Shown: positions 20,801 through 28,938 of the stretch, piece by piece
Position numbering within the stretch: the first letter of the stretch is position 1
How the letters are laid out: the number at the start of each line of letters is the position of its first letter
Source: Coemansia sp. RSA 922
Lineage: Eukaryota; Kickxellomycota; Kickxellomycetes; Kickxellales; Kickxellaceae
Reading direction: 5' to 3'
DNA: 35,117 nt
Assembly (NCBI GenBank): GCA_027577415.1
Contig: JANBQS010000109.1
Location: forward strand, 1 to 35,117
The notes under the pieces: generated by a model
Databases searched by the model: none
What the model was told of the DNA's origin: nothing
Seen by the model: the letters and a program-made list of their open reading frames with translations, nothing else
Program-made: the position numbers and the translations under genes

Positions 20801-23800
20801 CATGCTGGGGGTCGACAGCCATGAAGATACGGAAGTTCTCATGCGGCACAATAGCCTCCGTACGCTTCGGGTCCTCGTTGACGTAGAGCACACCGTGAGG
20901 TTCCAAAAGTCCGTTAAGGCGGTCGAGAACAGACGCACTGCAGAGGTTAGCGCGATCAATGAGTAGCCAGTGGCCATTGACTAGGGCGTCGACTAGTACG
21001 CCGTCGACCCACTCGAACTTGCCAGCGACTTGGAGCCTGGCAAACGCCGCCAGCTCCTCACTCAGCGCCTCAGCCAACTGGGCTAGACCAGTAGAGGATC
21101 CGACAAACGCTACGATCTGCGTGACAATATCGCACAGCTCAGGCCCCGAGCTCCGACGAGCGCTCTGATACAAGGAGCACAAATGTGCCACACGGGTCGA
21201 GTCCTGAGTCTGATAGTCGCAGGCAAAGACAGCGGCGTCGACCAGCTGAGCGACACGCAACAATAGCGCTGAGCGATGTCTCTGAGCATCGACTTGCTCG
21301 AAACCACCCAGGATGTCGCTAGTATCGACGCCCGAGTTCATTGCAAACTCAATAAGCCTGTTGCCCGTAGCGTTGGCCAGCCAGCGGACTAGCGAGGTTT
21401 TGCCAGACCCCGCAGGACCCACCAGAATAGCCATCCAGCGCATCTCCACACACCTCATCAGTGACTCTAGGTACGACAGCTGCCAGTGCAGAACGCGGAG
21501 CCGCAGCGGCCGAGCGTTCTCCGCACGCCTAGGCAGTACAGCAGCGCCCACCTGCAAAGTATCCTCGGTGATATGCAGTGACGGCGGCGTGCGAGTAAGC
21601 GTGCGACCGAACACCTCGCGATAAAGCTCCAGCACGTGGACACGGTCCTGAGCAGTGCGCATGCGCTGGACATAGAGCATCTCAACGTACTCGTCAATAG
21701 GACGCACACTTTGCTCGAGCGCAGACGGGGTTAGAGCCAACTCCATGAAGCGACTGACGTCACGGAGATTGAACTCCCAAGGGGCACCTGCATGGCCAAA
21801 CAGGCGCTGGCCCATGGTCTGCTGGTGCATAAGCCAATTGAACTCCAAAACCTGTTCAATGCTCGAGTGTTCCTGATACATGTTATCGCAGATAATTCGG
21901 AGATCGGTACGAGCCAGTTCGTCCATATACACTTGGGTAAAGCGATTGACGAATGAACGCGGAAGACCCTTACGCCCACCGCCTTGGCCAACGGGATTCT
22001 GCGCGGCGAATAGGCGGAATCCAGGCGACAGTGAAAACTCACGGTCCAATTCCGATATATACACAGTGCCGCGGTGGTCTAGACACGAGTTGAGGCCCTC
22101 GAGTACGCTTTGCGACGCCAGATTGATCTCGTCTAAGAGTACCCAGTCCCCTTGCTTCAGCGCCTGGAGGAATGGCGCATCACACCAAGCGAACCCGTCG
22201 TCAGTCGGCAGGTCAGTGCCAAAGAGATCCATGAGGTCGGTTTGGTCAGACAAATTTATCCGGACCAGTCGGTGCCCCGCCAACTTAGCCAAAGTACTGA
22301 CTAGGGTGGTTTTGCCTACACCAGGACTGCCTTCCAATAGCAGTGGCTTACCGACTTGCATAGCGCGTAGGACTTTGACCAGATTGTCAAACGTCGTCGG
22401 CGCATGGAGCGCAAACCCGCCACTGCCGCTGGCCAGTGTGCCTCGAGACACAAAGAACGGCGACACGCCGACTGTCGTATCATGGTGCTCGACCAAGGAC
22501 AGTAGATCGCTGGTAAGGGACTTTGCTGCTACCACGCCTAGCTCATACTCGCTGGTAGTCCAGCCGACCATACTACGCAAGCGACCCACGCACTCGGCTT
22601 TGATGTCGGCGGGAGGGCGAACGGATGCGGCAAAAATAGATCCCTGGGTGCCAATACTATCCAAGAGCACAAGACAAGCGCCATGAACGACGGCTGACCG
22701 TGGGTCCAAGAGTCCGCGAGTCTTGACGACAAACTCTGCCCAGAACAAGTAGTCTCTCAGGCTCAACCCGTGCTGCAACAATTTGCTCTCGGACAAGTAT
22801 GCGACAAACTCGAGGATAACCGGGATACACACCTTGGCATCGGCACCGAGTCTCTTGCCCAAGATCATCGACAGGTCTTCGGGGTCTGTGGTGGTCGGTG
22901 CCCAGAGTTCGGTGAATCTGTTGCGGAGTGCCGGACTAAGTTCACGCTTACCGTAGTCGCCTCCTGGGTTCATTGTAGCGACAAACTCGAACCCCTCAGA
23001 AGCTGTCAGTGTCGAACCACCGGTCTGTTCGGCGAGTACTAGGGTACGCGAGGGTTCCAAAACGGAGTTGAGTCGCTCTAGGACAGAGTCATCCGCGAGA
23101 TTCAGCTCGTCCATGAGGAACACATCACCTTGCTTCATAGCCTGCACCAATGGCCCATCGTGCCAGGCGAAGAGGTCCTGCGACCGCGCCAGCATCTCAC
23201 TAGCCGACTCCAACTGCTCCACATGCTGATCAACAGTTGCCTGCGCCTCGGGGCTGCTTGCTACCCACGCCGCCACAGCCTTGCGCAGTGCGTCGGGCGA
23301 GTCAACCGGAGGAGCATCATCGCCCATGACCGCAATAAGGATCTGACGCGCTGACGCCAACAATGCGTTACGGTTACGTACGGGCCGCTGACCACCGAGA
23401 ATATCTGATGACTCTGTGTTCTGGTGGCAGTTAATAACGTGTAACTGGCGATTCATAGCGTGAGCAAGCATCTGACAGACAGTCGTCTTGCCACAGCCGG
23501 TCTCGCCTACCAAGAGCACGGGCTCGTGGAACCGAAGGCAGAGCGCAGTGAGGATAAACAGTCTGCGCATGGCCTTTGTCCATGCAATATCATTAGCGAG
23601 CTGCTCAAACGCCTGGAACTCTGGCATCTGACGTAGTCGTGCTTCTGAATACAAATCTTCAGTGTCAATTCCCCGTCTATTGCCCGAGTAGAATGCCCGC
23701 TCAATGGCCCGCCGGACCACGGTCTTCTCCTCATCGCCACGCACGCGCTCGGCTATCAGCATGTACCCGTGCTCAGCCAGCTCAGCTTTCGTCGTGGCAT

Positions 23801-26800
23801 GGCGGTTGGCCCACCGGAAGAGATCACGAAGAGTGATAAACCCGTGGCTAGCCTCAAAGATCCTAGTCTGAGCTCGGACCTGCGTCAAATTACGATACAC
23901 GTCGACCAAAAGTTGCGCATGGGTGGGCGGCACTTTACAGCTATCTACGATGATCTGCTGCAGCTCGCGCTCGGGGATATCGTCGAAATGCAATTCGACA
24001 AAACGATTACGGAACGCACGCGACAGGGCCTTACGCCCGCCATAGAGACCAGCGGGGTTCTGCGTGGCGAACAGCATAAAGTGCGGATGAGGACGTACGA
24101 TCTCCTGGGTCTCTGGAATAACAAGCTCTCTGTTATCGTCCAACAGCCGGTTAAGTGCCTCTAGGACGTCAGAGGGCGCCAGATTGAGCTCATCAAGGAC
24201 CAACCAATGCCCGTGCCTCAGGGCCTTGACCAACAGTCCTTCCTCGAACACCAGTTTGCCGTCGACCGAGGTGTATGAGCCCAAGTACTCTTGCAAATCA
24301 GTGTGCTCGTGGTTATTGATACGCACAAAGCGGTGTCCTGTTTTGCGCGCCAAGTACTGCACCATCGATGTCTTACCCGCCGATGTAGGACCCTGAATCA
24401 ACACCGGGTAGCGGCCACACATGACAGCACGCGCCAATGACTTGATCTTTGCCTCAACCGACCTCGTAACCACATACATGCCGTCGTCTTCGGGCTCGTC
24501 CAGCATAGGCAGCCAGAAGCTCTGCACCAAGACCGAGTTGGACTGGGCCGCGGCTACTTGACGCAGCATTTGGGGAATATCCACGTTGGCGAACACCTTG
24601 TACAGCTCCTTAACAAGCACCAGCTGCGTGGTAGACTCGAGCTGCGTGACAAAAGTCATGTAGAGGCCGTCGTAGAGCGCGCGGTTCAGAGAGTACGCCT
24701 GGGCGTTCTGTCTGGCATATGTCAGCGCACGAGTAAGCGAACGCAAGCTGTAGTGTGGGCGTTGGTTAGCGCCATCCACTAGCTGGTGAGCGAGGGCGAG
24801 GTCCTTGGCTTCGCGGTAAAAGTCGATAATGCGGTGGCAGACAGCAGGTGGAACGTTGGCCGGTAGGTGTGAGCGGATAATAGAGAGGAGGTCATCTTTG
24901 TTGGCGTCGGGTGGATGCACGAAGAACTCTGAAAAACTCGAGCGCAGACCAGGCGGCAACTCGCGCTTTCCAACGTCGTTCGACGGATTCATACAAGCGA
25001 ATAGTCGGAATGACGGGTGGCAGGGGATGCGCACGCCAGTCTCAGCCAAAAGCAAAGACCGCTCGCGCTGCAACAGACCGCCCAGGCATGCAAGGGTCTC
25101 GGCAGTAGCCAGATTTATCTCATCTAGGAGAATCCACCCACCGGTACGAGCTGCACGAACCAAAGCGCCTTCGACAAAGCTAAACACCATGCGAGCTCCC
25201 TTCAATGCCTCAAAGTCAACAACACTAGCACGGAACTCTGCCCACTCTACGCGTAATTCATCGACATTCTCAGCAGTGATTTTTTGCTTCTTCCTGCGCT
25301 CACCCTCCTCATCGACTGACTCCAGGGCCTTTGCCGCATTACCCATAGCGGCGTTGAAGAGTAGGGCGAGTCGACGCCAGTCCTTTTTGCCATGAGCTAT
25401 GCGGACTTTTTCCAGAAACTCGGCGTTCTTGTCCTTGGAAAACGTACGAGCAAACAGCACGTCAAACGTCTCCCGCAGCCGCAGCGCGATTAGCGAAATG
25501 TCAACGGGACGGAATCCACCCAACAAATCGGACGAGTCACTCTGCTGAGAGAGATTGAACACTGATAGTGAGCGGCCAGCAAGCGTAGCTAGGTGCTGGA
25601 CTACTGTCGTTTTGCCTGTACCCGTCTCGCCCGACAGCAATGTGGGCTCGGCCAATTGGACACAGGTGGCGATGCGCTCCAAGAGGCAGCGCGAGTGATG
25701 GGTATCAGCAAACGGCATGCGGTCGCTGGACGCGCCAGAGTCTATAGACAATGTGGCGCGACCTACTTTGAGAACTGCGCCGGTAGTCAATACAATAGGA
25801 CTATGCTGTTCAGCAAAATTGTTTACGCGCTGCTGAGAGATTCCAAACACGGCTCCGACACGAATAATCAGCGCGCGCCATCTAGCATGATCGGACTCCT
25901 TCATCGTAAAGGCGTCTACTGCCTCTTGAAACACTAGGAAGCTGTCGCCAACCGATCCGTGCTTGTTCAATCTGGTACACCATTTGATCAGATCGCTGGT
26001 ACTCAATGACACTGATCCATTTATGCGACCCTGAGTGGGCTCGCAGACGATCTCAGCTACGTGAGCAAATGCCTGAGCCAACTCCACTGCACTCGCTGCT
26101 AGCGCGGGAAAGACTCCAGCAATGATCAACGGTGTTTCAGACTCCAATGACGCAATCTCCAGGCGGGTCCAGATACTGCTACCGAGCAGACCGTCCATGC
26201 CACTACGCATCGGGCGACCATGAGTCGACAGAGTAGCGAATAGGCGGAACTGAATATGCGCCCTTATGCTTTCGCCACGGCTAGCCACAAACAACGTGTG
26301 CGATTCGAGCAGTGGGACCAGAGTCTGGATGACGTCAGCTGGCGCCAGATCAATATCTTCAATGAGCACCCACTGGCCCTTCGTGACGGCCGTTGTGAGC
26401 AGTCCCGGGCGCCACTCAAAGTCGCCAGCCTTCTGCGTGGTGACGTAGTTGCCCAGCAAAACTTTGGCGTCCATGTTGCTGCTGACATGCACTGCCACTA
26501 GGTCGTTGCCAGTGCGCTGAGCCAGCCACTCGACGAGTGCTGTTTTGCCCGAGCCCGCTGCTCCGAGCAGAAGCACTGGCTCGCAGCGCGATGTCGCCAG
26601 CGCCATGCCGTGGATGTTGCGCGCCACAGTCGGCGTCACAACCAGCCCGCCCACAGGCCCAGGGCTGTGCGCATGCAGGAGTACGCCGCCAACACACGCC
26701 ACACAAGAGCTGAGCTGCGACTCGGTCACCCACGGGTGAGGGGCATCGGCACCTCGCCAGATCTCATTTGCGACGTTGACCCGGTTAGTCTCGACTGTCA

Positions 26801-27734
26801 GCTCGACGGCTCTCGAGTCGAAGACCCGCATGCCATGCACCAGCCATGCGCGAGTACTAGCGATCAATTGGGATTCCAGGTCCAATGACCCCAGTAGCTG
26901 GGAGCGTGCGTGGTCGGATAACGATCGCGCCAAGCACAGACACTCGCAGGCCAGCAGCCGCACAGTACTCGAGTGCTCGCCGCCCATTAGCGCTGTCAAT
27001 GGCGATGCCCAGTCCCATGCCGCATGGTCTGCTGCCTCGGGCATCCGACGCAACAGTCGGTACGCCACTACCAACAGATGCAGCGCGTCGCCCGACAGCG
27101 CTAACTGCGCTAGACACTCGGGCATTGTCGAAAAATACCGCATCGCCAGGCTGCGCATCTGCGGCGCCGTCACTGCCAGACACCCAGCTGCATAGGCCAC
27201 AGCGACATAGGCCTGGTTCGAGGTAACATGTTCAGCCAAATGGTGAAAAACAGACGCCGGTGCATCAGCCACCGTCCACCTAGCCACAAGATCGACCAGC
27301 AGAGGTCTGAAGGCCAGACTCACAGCCAAAGTAAACTGCCCATCAGTCCAGTCAACTGTGCCGTCAGCTGGCGCCTGCAGAGACGAGTCGAATCCTTCGG
27401 CTAAAAGCAGAGCTGAAATTCGGTTCAAAGTCTCGCCCACCTGAGTCTGCTTGGGCGCCTTGGCCCACTTGCTTAGGCGCCGTAGAATACCCTGCGCAGA
27501 TAACGGCACGGGCACTTTGATCTGCTGTACTAGGCTTTGAATCGCGAGTGGTAGATCGACGCTCAATGGGTCTACGTCCATTATACGGATCGCCTCATCC
27601 ATACTCAGTGCTTCTATTGTAGTTGTTGTTGGTTCATCAGGAACTGCGCCGGGAGTGGCCAGCTCTAGTCGCTCGAGCCCGAGTTCAACCAGGTCCACGC
27701 TACTAGCGCCTATCTGATCTGATATTACGGGCAT
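11826..27734 (-). CDS. MDN1: Midasin, AAA+ ATPase of 60S ribosome maturation
   Basis: A single exon of 5302 codons; yeast Mdn1/Rea1 is about 4910 residues and the human protein about 5600. Known role: a dynein-like ring ATPase that pulls Ytm1 and Rsa4 from pre-60S particles in the nucleolus and nucleoplasm. Six AAA domains carry Walker A lysines at K397 (GSGKT), K708 (GTGKT), K1121 (SAGKT), K1416 (GCGKT), K1808 (GVGKT) and K2112 (GSGKT). AAA2-AAA5 show clear Walker B-like LLDEIN/LDELN/MDELN motifs. AAA1 reads LIEDID and AAA6 LIDRAN, so AAA6 has a degenerate Walker B. A long helical linker follows, then a very acidic D/E tract about residues 4370-4980 with Q-rich stretches. The C-terminal MIDAS domain has the metal motif DNSKS, with D5087, S5089 and S5091. 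The start ATG begins an N-terminal region without transit features. Many shadow frames lie on the opposite strand. Confidence 0.98.
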   Translation of the reverse strand: MPVISDQIGASSVDLVELGLERLELATPGAVPDEPTTTTIEALSMDEAIRIMDVDPLSVDLPLAIQSLVQQIKVPVPLSAQGILRRLSKWAKAPKQTQVGETLNRISALLLAEGFDSSLQAPADGTVDWTDGQFTLAVSLAFRPLLVDLVARWTVADAPASVFHHLAEHVTSNQAYVAVAYAAGCLAVTAPQMRSLAMRYFSTMPECLAQLALSGDALHLLVVAYRLLRRMPEAADHAAWDWASPLTALMGGEHSSTVRLLACECLCLARSLSDHARSQLLGSLDLESQLIASTRAWLVHGMRVFDSRAVELTVETNRVNVANEIWRGADAPHPWVTESQLSSCVACVGGVLLHAHSPGPVGGLVVTPTVARNIHGMALATSRCEPVLLLGAAGSGKTALVEWLAQRTGNDLVAVHVSSNMDAKVLLGNYVTTQKAGDFEWRPGLLTTAVTKGQWVLIEDIDLAPADVIQTLVPLLESHTLFVASRGESIRAHIQFRLFATLSTHGRPMRSGMDGLLGSSIWTRLEIASLESETPLIIAGVFPALAASAVELAQAFAHVAEIVCEPTQGRINGSVSLSTSDLIKWCTRLNKHGSVGDSFLVFQEAVDAFTMKESDHARWRALIIRVGAVFGISQQRVNNFAEQHSPIVLTTGAVLKVGRATLSIDSGASSDRMPFADTHHSRCLLERIATCVQLAEPTLLSGETGTGKTTVVQHLATLAGRSLSVFNLSQQSDSSDLLGGFRPVDISLIALRLRETFDVLFARTFSKDKNAEFLEKVRIAHGKKDWRRLALLFNAAMGNAAKALESVDEEGERRKKQKITAENVDELRVEWAEFRASVVDFEALKGARMVFSFVEGALVRAARTGGWILLDEINLATAETLACLGGLLQRERSLLLAETGVRIPCHPSFRLFACMNPSNDVGKRELPPGLRSSFSEFFVHPPDANKDDLLSIIRSHLPANVPPAVCHRIIDFYREAKDLALAHQLVDGANQRPHYSLRSLTRALTYARQNAQAYSLNRALYDGLYMTFVTQLESTTQLVLVKELYKVFANVDIPQMLRQVAAAQSNSVLVQSFWLPMLDEPEDDGMYVVTRSVEAKIKSLARAVMCGRYPVLIQGPTSAGKTSMVQYLARKTGHRFVRINNHEHTDLQEYLGSYTSVDGKLVFEEGLLVKALRHGHWLVLDELNLAPSDVLEALNRLLDDNRELVIPETQEIVRPHPHFMLFATQNPAGLYGGRKALSRAFRNRFVELHFDDIPERELQQIIVDSCKVPPTHAQLLVDVYRNLTQVRAQTRIFEASHGFITLRDLFRWANRHATTKAELAEHGYMLIAERVRGDEEKTVVRRAIERAFYSGNRRGIDTEDLYSEARLRQMPEFQAFEQLANDIAWTKAMRRLFILTALCLRFHEPVLLVGETGCGKTTVCQMLAHAMNRQLHVINCHQNTESSDILGGQRPVRNRNALLASARQILIAVMGDDAPPVDSPDALRKAVAAWVASSPEAQATVDQHVEQLESASEMLARSQDLFAWHDGPLVQAMKQGDVFLMDELNLADDSVLERLNSVLEPSRTLVLAEQTGGSTLTASEGFEFVATMNPGGDYGKRELSPALRNRFTELWAPTTTDPEDLSMILGKRLGADAKVCIPVILEFVAYLSESKLLQHGLSLRDYLFWAEFVVKTRGLLDPRSAVVHGACLVLLDSIGTQGSIFAASVRPPADIKAECVGRLRSMVGWTTSEYELGVVAAKSLTSDLLSLVEHHDTTVGVSPFFVSRGTLASGSGGFALHAPTTFDNLVKVLRAMQVGKPLLLEGSPGVGKTTLVSTLAKLAGHRLVRINLSDQTDLMDLFGTDLPTDDGFAWCDAPFLQALKQGDWVLLDEINLASQSVLEGLNSCLDHRGTVYISELDREFSLSPGFRLFAAQNPVGQGGGRKGLPRSFVNRFTQVYMDELARTDLRIICDNMYQEHSSIEQVLEFNWLMHQQTMGQRLFGHAGAPWEFNLRDVSRFMELALTPSALEQSVRPIDEYVEMLYVQRMRTAQDRVHVLELYREVFGRTLTRTPPSLHITEDTLQVGAAVLPRRAENARPLRLRVLHWQLSYLESLMRCVEMRWMAILVGPAGSGKTSLVRWLANATGNRLIEFAMNSGVDTSDILGGFEQVDAQRHRSALLLRVAQLVDAAVFACDYQTQDSTRVAHLCSLYQSARRSSGPELCDIVTQIVAFVGSSTGLAQLAEALSEELAAFARLQVAGKFEWVDGVLVDALVNGHWLLIDRANLCSASVLDRLNGLLEPHGVLYVNEDPKRTEAIVPHENFRIFMAVDPQHGELSRAMRNRGIEICVLPPAQTLMGADQRLVAEAVGLPLLLGGMKAEPTLTSLVQQAVHMAERIQRGYVAEAEADSALVVPTYSPDPLESAVSLAGWQAQMAELATNGNCLPGLESPMQRERLLLAVLSSGALTPGSLSTRVFQAIARSDVVSTALAGTQLATVLVQARAALAAECGANPGVLATAPVYAELNHGLARALNRVSGPAAQWHQALSDSLMFSYERTVAEYYRPSDDGLRELVLQRPNVDLAYIQTIFDLVDGCDTAVAQWEALVTSPDDSEQAIAAGMRMTGIVSLLRALYLLRNKVHLLMARERGAASELAVAFEAMLALLLVLAEAPGEVGATAQRLVLGVRGLVLDASHSLRVWALVHPTTLPDAESRALEASLTAAADSAQRDSVTEALAMLYATVSRKDRHLIVAAVARFTANLSTETVERVARELTPADVIADIQELALWRNLAHLSNAAGSLPYGSLLRGRVLSDLRAAVAAASVGEQSPWALTFTRLAWLANDRSSESAAFLSLCSDISYLWYVRLADSSPLISLLDSPALRLAQSVATEMAWRMAPRLDCALGDRDQAERQSRDLLKSLALYQPPVPSAADELATVLGSVLQAVSAVGDVSEALAFTQCSELVLEALVSLPVDAGLAADWHRLLMLVAAPVADIVEPAANAVRHALTVQGDGLESAYVAMVEVAVCLLHISVPKRPVDPAAKARTQWMWLGEDVDISRADLAAYRVIQRSMTGDEDTSATVPFARRVADLERQHSAIELVYRPEEVGRGEPSFTELWQEAHNLVSSVLGRVRDLNIQLSGMETVSSDAFAKTQGAVMALLGTLEQFENRVVRRYFESYRDVAQIWCGYVRQIRFAMAQLLEIRRVQVHASMREYARLVAEIYTQPMTLVPGVESNERLKSTLAQLKTLIFFSTGSSPLAAYGELLVALATRIVLGIQARGALSPADLEALEIVFRDAYEIHRRAVEERKKRDAEAANLFRYRAPKEQTDEELLGEIFPGFEDVFEDKDDTPVDEPTFQDIGEDTVAALAACHQYVMLQFGVLTARPDIHPALISQAQRHAYRLAASLHRMRPELVGLLHASFDSALRGANLLALATVASATTVAGDPDYDISTSSGLGMVSVYNFYKDAVPSEAVLMKPLAFAISERVTGLLEEWPDHAVLQQIGDMAQRLLAMPVTAPVAKLLAALEQLHTRAQDWEAYACRDVSIKELADVARLIIRWRQRELNAWPHLLAAQELEFARRPREWWFGLYASLMSQDGSSEFSSLVSALDQFMQGSPAGEFRGRLNMLAAFASHRASVLAAHAKDLSQDLRTDAVYGPLTNAIDYYLQYVPCIGEQLARAKKTVAKDLAEYVKISSWKDVNPAALRASAQKTHKHLTKCIKQWRDALSQPIFQIIQAYQTASIASARVPTVQIVTVPLSDAGMTVANSLGLVKASDVRPWDSVLGLDVDTTLATRMAGFIPSASVAKILEASPATLQQLCRMMLKSKVFGNTPAFVDSLDEFALQIVSDINHFQGVETPKHLIKRTAGSKKPAKTEDDSSTKSKKKIIIKSRKQKAEEEEEADEYIEDDEERQKRIKQFWGEQRNLRRTRLKEILKGLQELGLKRHFRPIAEDGEESKSGALLTGLAAVLKQAPVDVAAWQQAVSVVASLPSSDALHGQTAMAQRSWQLANAGFFRLNAQVVQLRSATFSEHSTEVNAQQVQHITGLAESLAHTVAKDRRVAAELLASATAWMHSAVVWCAPTTASESVDTVLLKQLADQLALLLAQLLAAIRHIADAGGWAARAPVVEQAAAGFQIAAAELTKANAALAVAHSALVALQLSGVSIVDAARHMALFEHSATAKNAVHKAVLAVREALASAAALDLPPMLLDPWTGPVSTLVTRITELFEASTMDSDTMECRESAVALAELAGQWATAVMNSWQTIHHAEKQFEAEPMELNMWGLSSKELIRRIDLMQQMSRALHLPTMLHLCQRLTQLASSPGVPQDLVTGFVRPWINRYSLMVQHVVVLYAGLHKTVVQFALTVTAVLTTVIVHGLGTNDIYDSEDTDESNASGTGIGEGSTAGAKNVSDEIEGEDQVEGVQGEEAHDNEDPGNNEDAIDMENDFAGQLGDADLETDNDDSDESSDDEENEMDEQMGDVDPTDPTALDEKLWDDEEEDEPEDNKGEDSKVDSKASKKKEKSDIVAGDDDDKDDGSGDSDSGGEQAEDSGSEANDDSDNGDQEEEEGSDGESADEEDLDDRVNKDTLDRMAEVEDAGEQLEMPEDLDMGDEEDEADGEDEEDDGLDADMNDLPEDEPIEQKPENMDEDNAEDAPENEPKDDAVDGQNADERVDDEDLPADSADDGEPGLSDGEDVGSEEEKEEGDEEEDGERGEDEAPREDEEMEESGANKPTDGIDSAMNLDGNDDADPNASTDAQQQALAKPSDSARDSDAQKQPSQRAMQQESFMPQQQQDDSANGEQEQQEKRNMQPERTLADVIEKWERRLDIVMRDEEEEPKDDEAEQQPKLDKDLKEQPESDQAPAPESSEFEHVKQDEAFDKVALADANEEELAQQEHQPMDLDDEENSGDQQQQPQPMDEDEEPQAPATDAPQQPPSKPNLQQQPTQRERDQSSSAAQMQQSVADERPTANDHDDNGLAGEEEANGDMSDEEEVHDEEMVVDVDQLRDELETRTAEWRANAQDSEQAMQLWQAYTRLTHDLSLMLTEQLRLILTPTQATQLRGDYRTGKRLNMKRIIPYIASEFRKDKIWLRRTKPARREYQVMVALDNSKSMAQSPQAVELAYETLALVTTALNQLEVGQLSVVSFGESVSLLHPFDRPFDADAGARVLSRLTFADDRTDVVQLMDASLRLYEVAATGSADLWRLQLVISDGVCQDHPRLLRQVRAAMEQRIMTVFIVLDRSALAATDTADSVSTVDPEKDSIMNTQHVSFVKGPDGKMEMRVERYLDTFPFKFYVVLRNIHGLPAVLAETLRQYFSLVGGQ

Positions 27735-27890
27735 GATAAACTATTAATGAAAAAAGAATAATTTGAAAAATATAAAAAAGGAATACGCCAAGGAACGGGA
27801 AAAAAAAATATATAATTCTAAAGTGTTTTACCAAACTTTTTTTTTCCTCTCTGATCTTGCGGCTCGCGACTCGACTCGTGGTCCAGAGGC

Positions 27891-27910
27891 TCGGATCTCG
27901 CTAGATCCGA
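27891..27910. repeat. Perfect 8-bp inverted repeat with 4-nt spacer
   Basis: TCGGATCT is followed by CGCT and then AGATCCGA. It lies about 160 nt upstream of the MDN1 start codon. It could be a dimeric regulator site or a small hairpin in the leader; function is unknown. Confidence 0.4.
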
Positions 27911-28652
27911 TCACTGGATTCGGCATAAGGGATTAAGGGGTGGCCATTGGCTAAAACACCGCAACTTGCGGCGACAATGTCGCAGAGGTTGCTGTTGATT
28001 TTGCGGGGGAAAAAAGTGCAAGGTAAAGTACAGGGTGGCGTTACTCAATGAAAAAGTCGTCCTAGACTGTGCAGGGGTGTTGCTCAGTGGCGGGTGAGAT
28101 TTGCGGGCCGCGTTTCCGTTGTCGTTATTTCCGTATTAAATTGGAAACATGAATAGACGACAACAATGGCAGAGCCACTTTGTCGCTGTGCATAAGGAAA
28201 AAGCTATGTTGGGTAGGGCCATTCCGTTGCTCAGATGCGATGCTCCAAATAAGACAATGTACACCTTTCGCTCTGGGCACCCATCTTGCGGCATACTCTG
28301 ACCATGCGATGGTCACATGCCGGTGGTTCGGACCGAGAGAGGGAACAGAAATATAATAGTGGGCGAGGGGTGGAGTAGACGCCCCCAGGGGTTCTCAATC
28401 TGCACCCGTATTTTTTTCATTCGTCTGCTTAAACAGCAAACACGCTTGTCTAGCATTTTGAAAGGGGCCACAGCCTAAACTTGAATATTGTCCTCATTGG
28501 GGTGGTCGGCATCCCTCAACTTGTGCGAGTTCTGAAAATAATGTTGGATGCAGCGAGCTTTGCGTATGCGCTCACCACATTGGCCTCTATTGCTTCATCC
28601 TTGCACGCATCTACCCCTTCACCCTTTTTATTATGGTCAGGGCTAGAGCAGG

Positions 28653-28660
28653 TATAAAAA
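28653..28660 (+). promoter_or_regulatory. TATA box, with a TGACGT element at 28681-28686
   Basis: TATAAAAA followed by GG fits a strong TATA element oriented toward the zinc-finger gene, 286 nt before its first in-frame ATG. A TGACGTGG sequence, a bZIP/CREB-ATF-type half site, follows 20 nt downstream, close to where transcription would start. Assignment to the zinc-finger gene rests on position only. Confidence 0.45.
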
Positions 28661-28938
28661 GGACGTAAGATTTGGCATCATGACGTGGGGGTGGCAATTG
28701 AGTACCAACAATTTCTCAACATAGCAAGGCTTTAGCAAACCACTCGCCCGTTTTCATTTTTTGTCTTGTTGCAACTAGCACAATCGGTCTTTTCTTTATT
28801 GTCCTTTTTTGTTTACTGGAATAGTCTCTAGGACCATTGCCCGTGCTAACATTAGTACCCGTCGCTTTTTTATTATTATCACATTTAAGCAATTGCGCGA
28901 CGTATACTAACACAGTCTTGTGTCTCTACCTGATACAA

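Larger units (their letters stand above)
27735..28938. other. 1.2-kb intergenic region between MDN1 and the zinc-finger gene
   Basis: The genes on either side are divergently transcribed, so this holds two promoters. Next to MDN1 it is A/T-rich. A perfect 8-bp inverted repeat lies at 27891-27910. A TATA box (28653-28660) and a TGACGT motif (28681-28686) lie nearer the zinc-finger gene. A minus-strand frame at 28125-28316 has no recognisable feature. I see no tRNA or other RNA gene. Confidence 0.5.

Noticed and set aside
28325..28334. GGTTCGGACC, resembling a tRNA T-loop
   Set aside because: The flanking bases do not form a T-arm stem and no acceptor or anticodon arms are visible.
28665..28855. 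A GTAAGA...CTAACATTAG pair as an intron before the zinc-finger gene
   Set aside because: The donor lies within about 10 nt of the TATA box, upstream of a plausible transcription start, and the joined frame gives no protein-like sequence.
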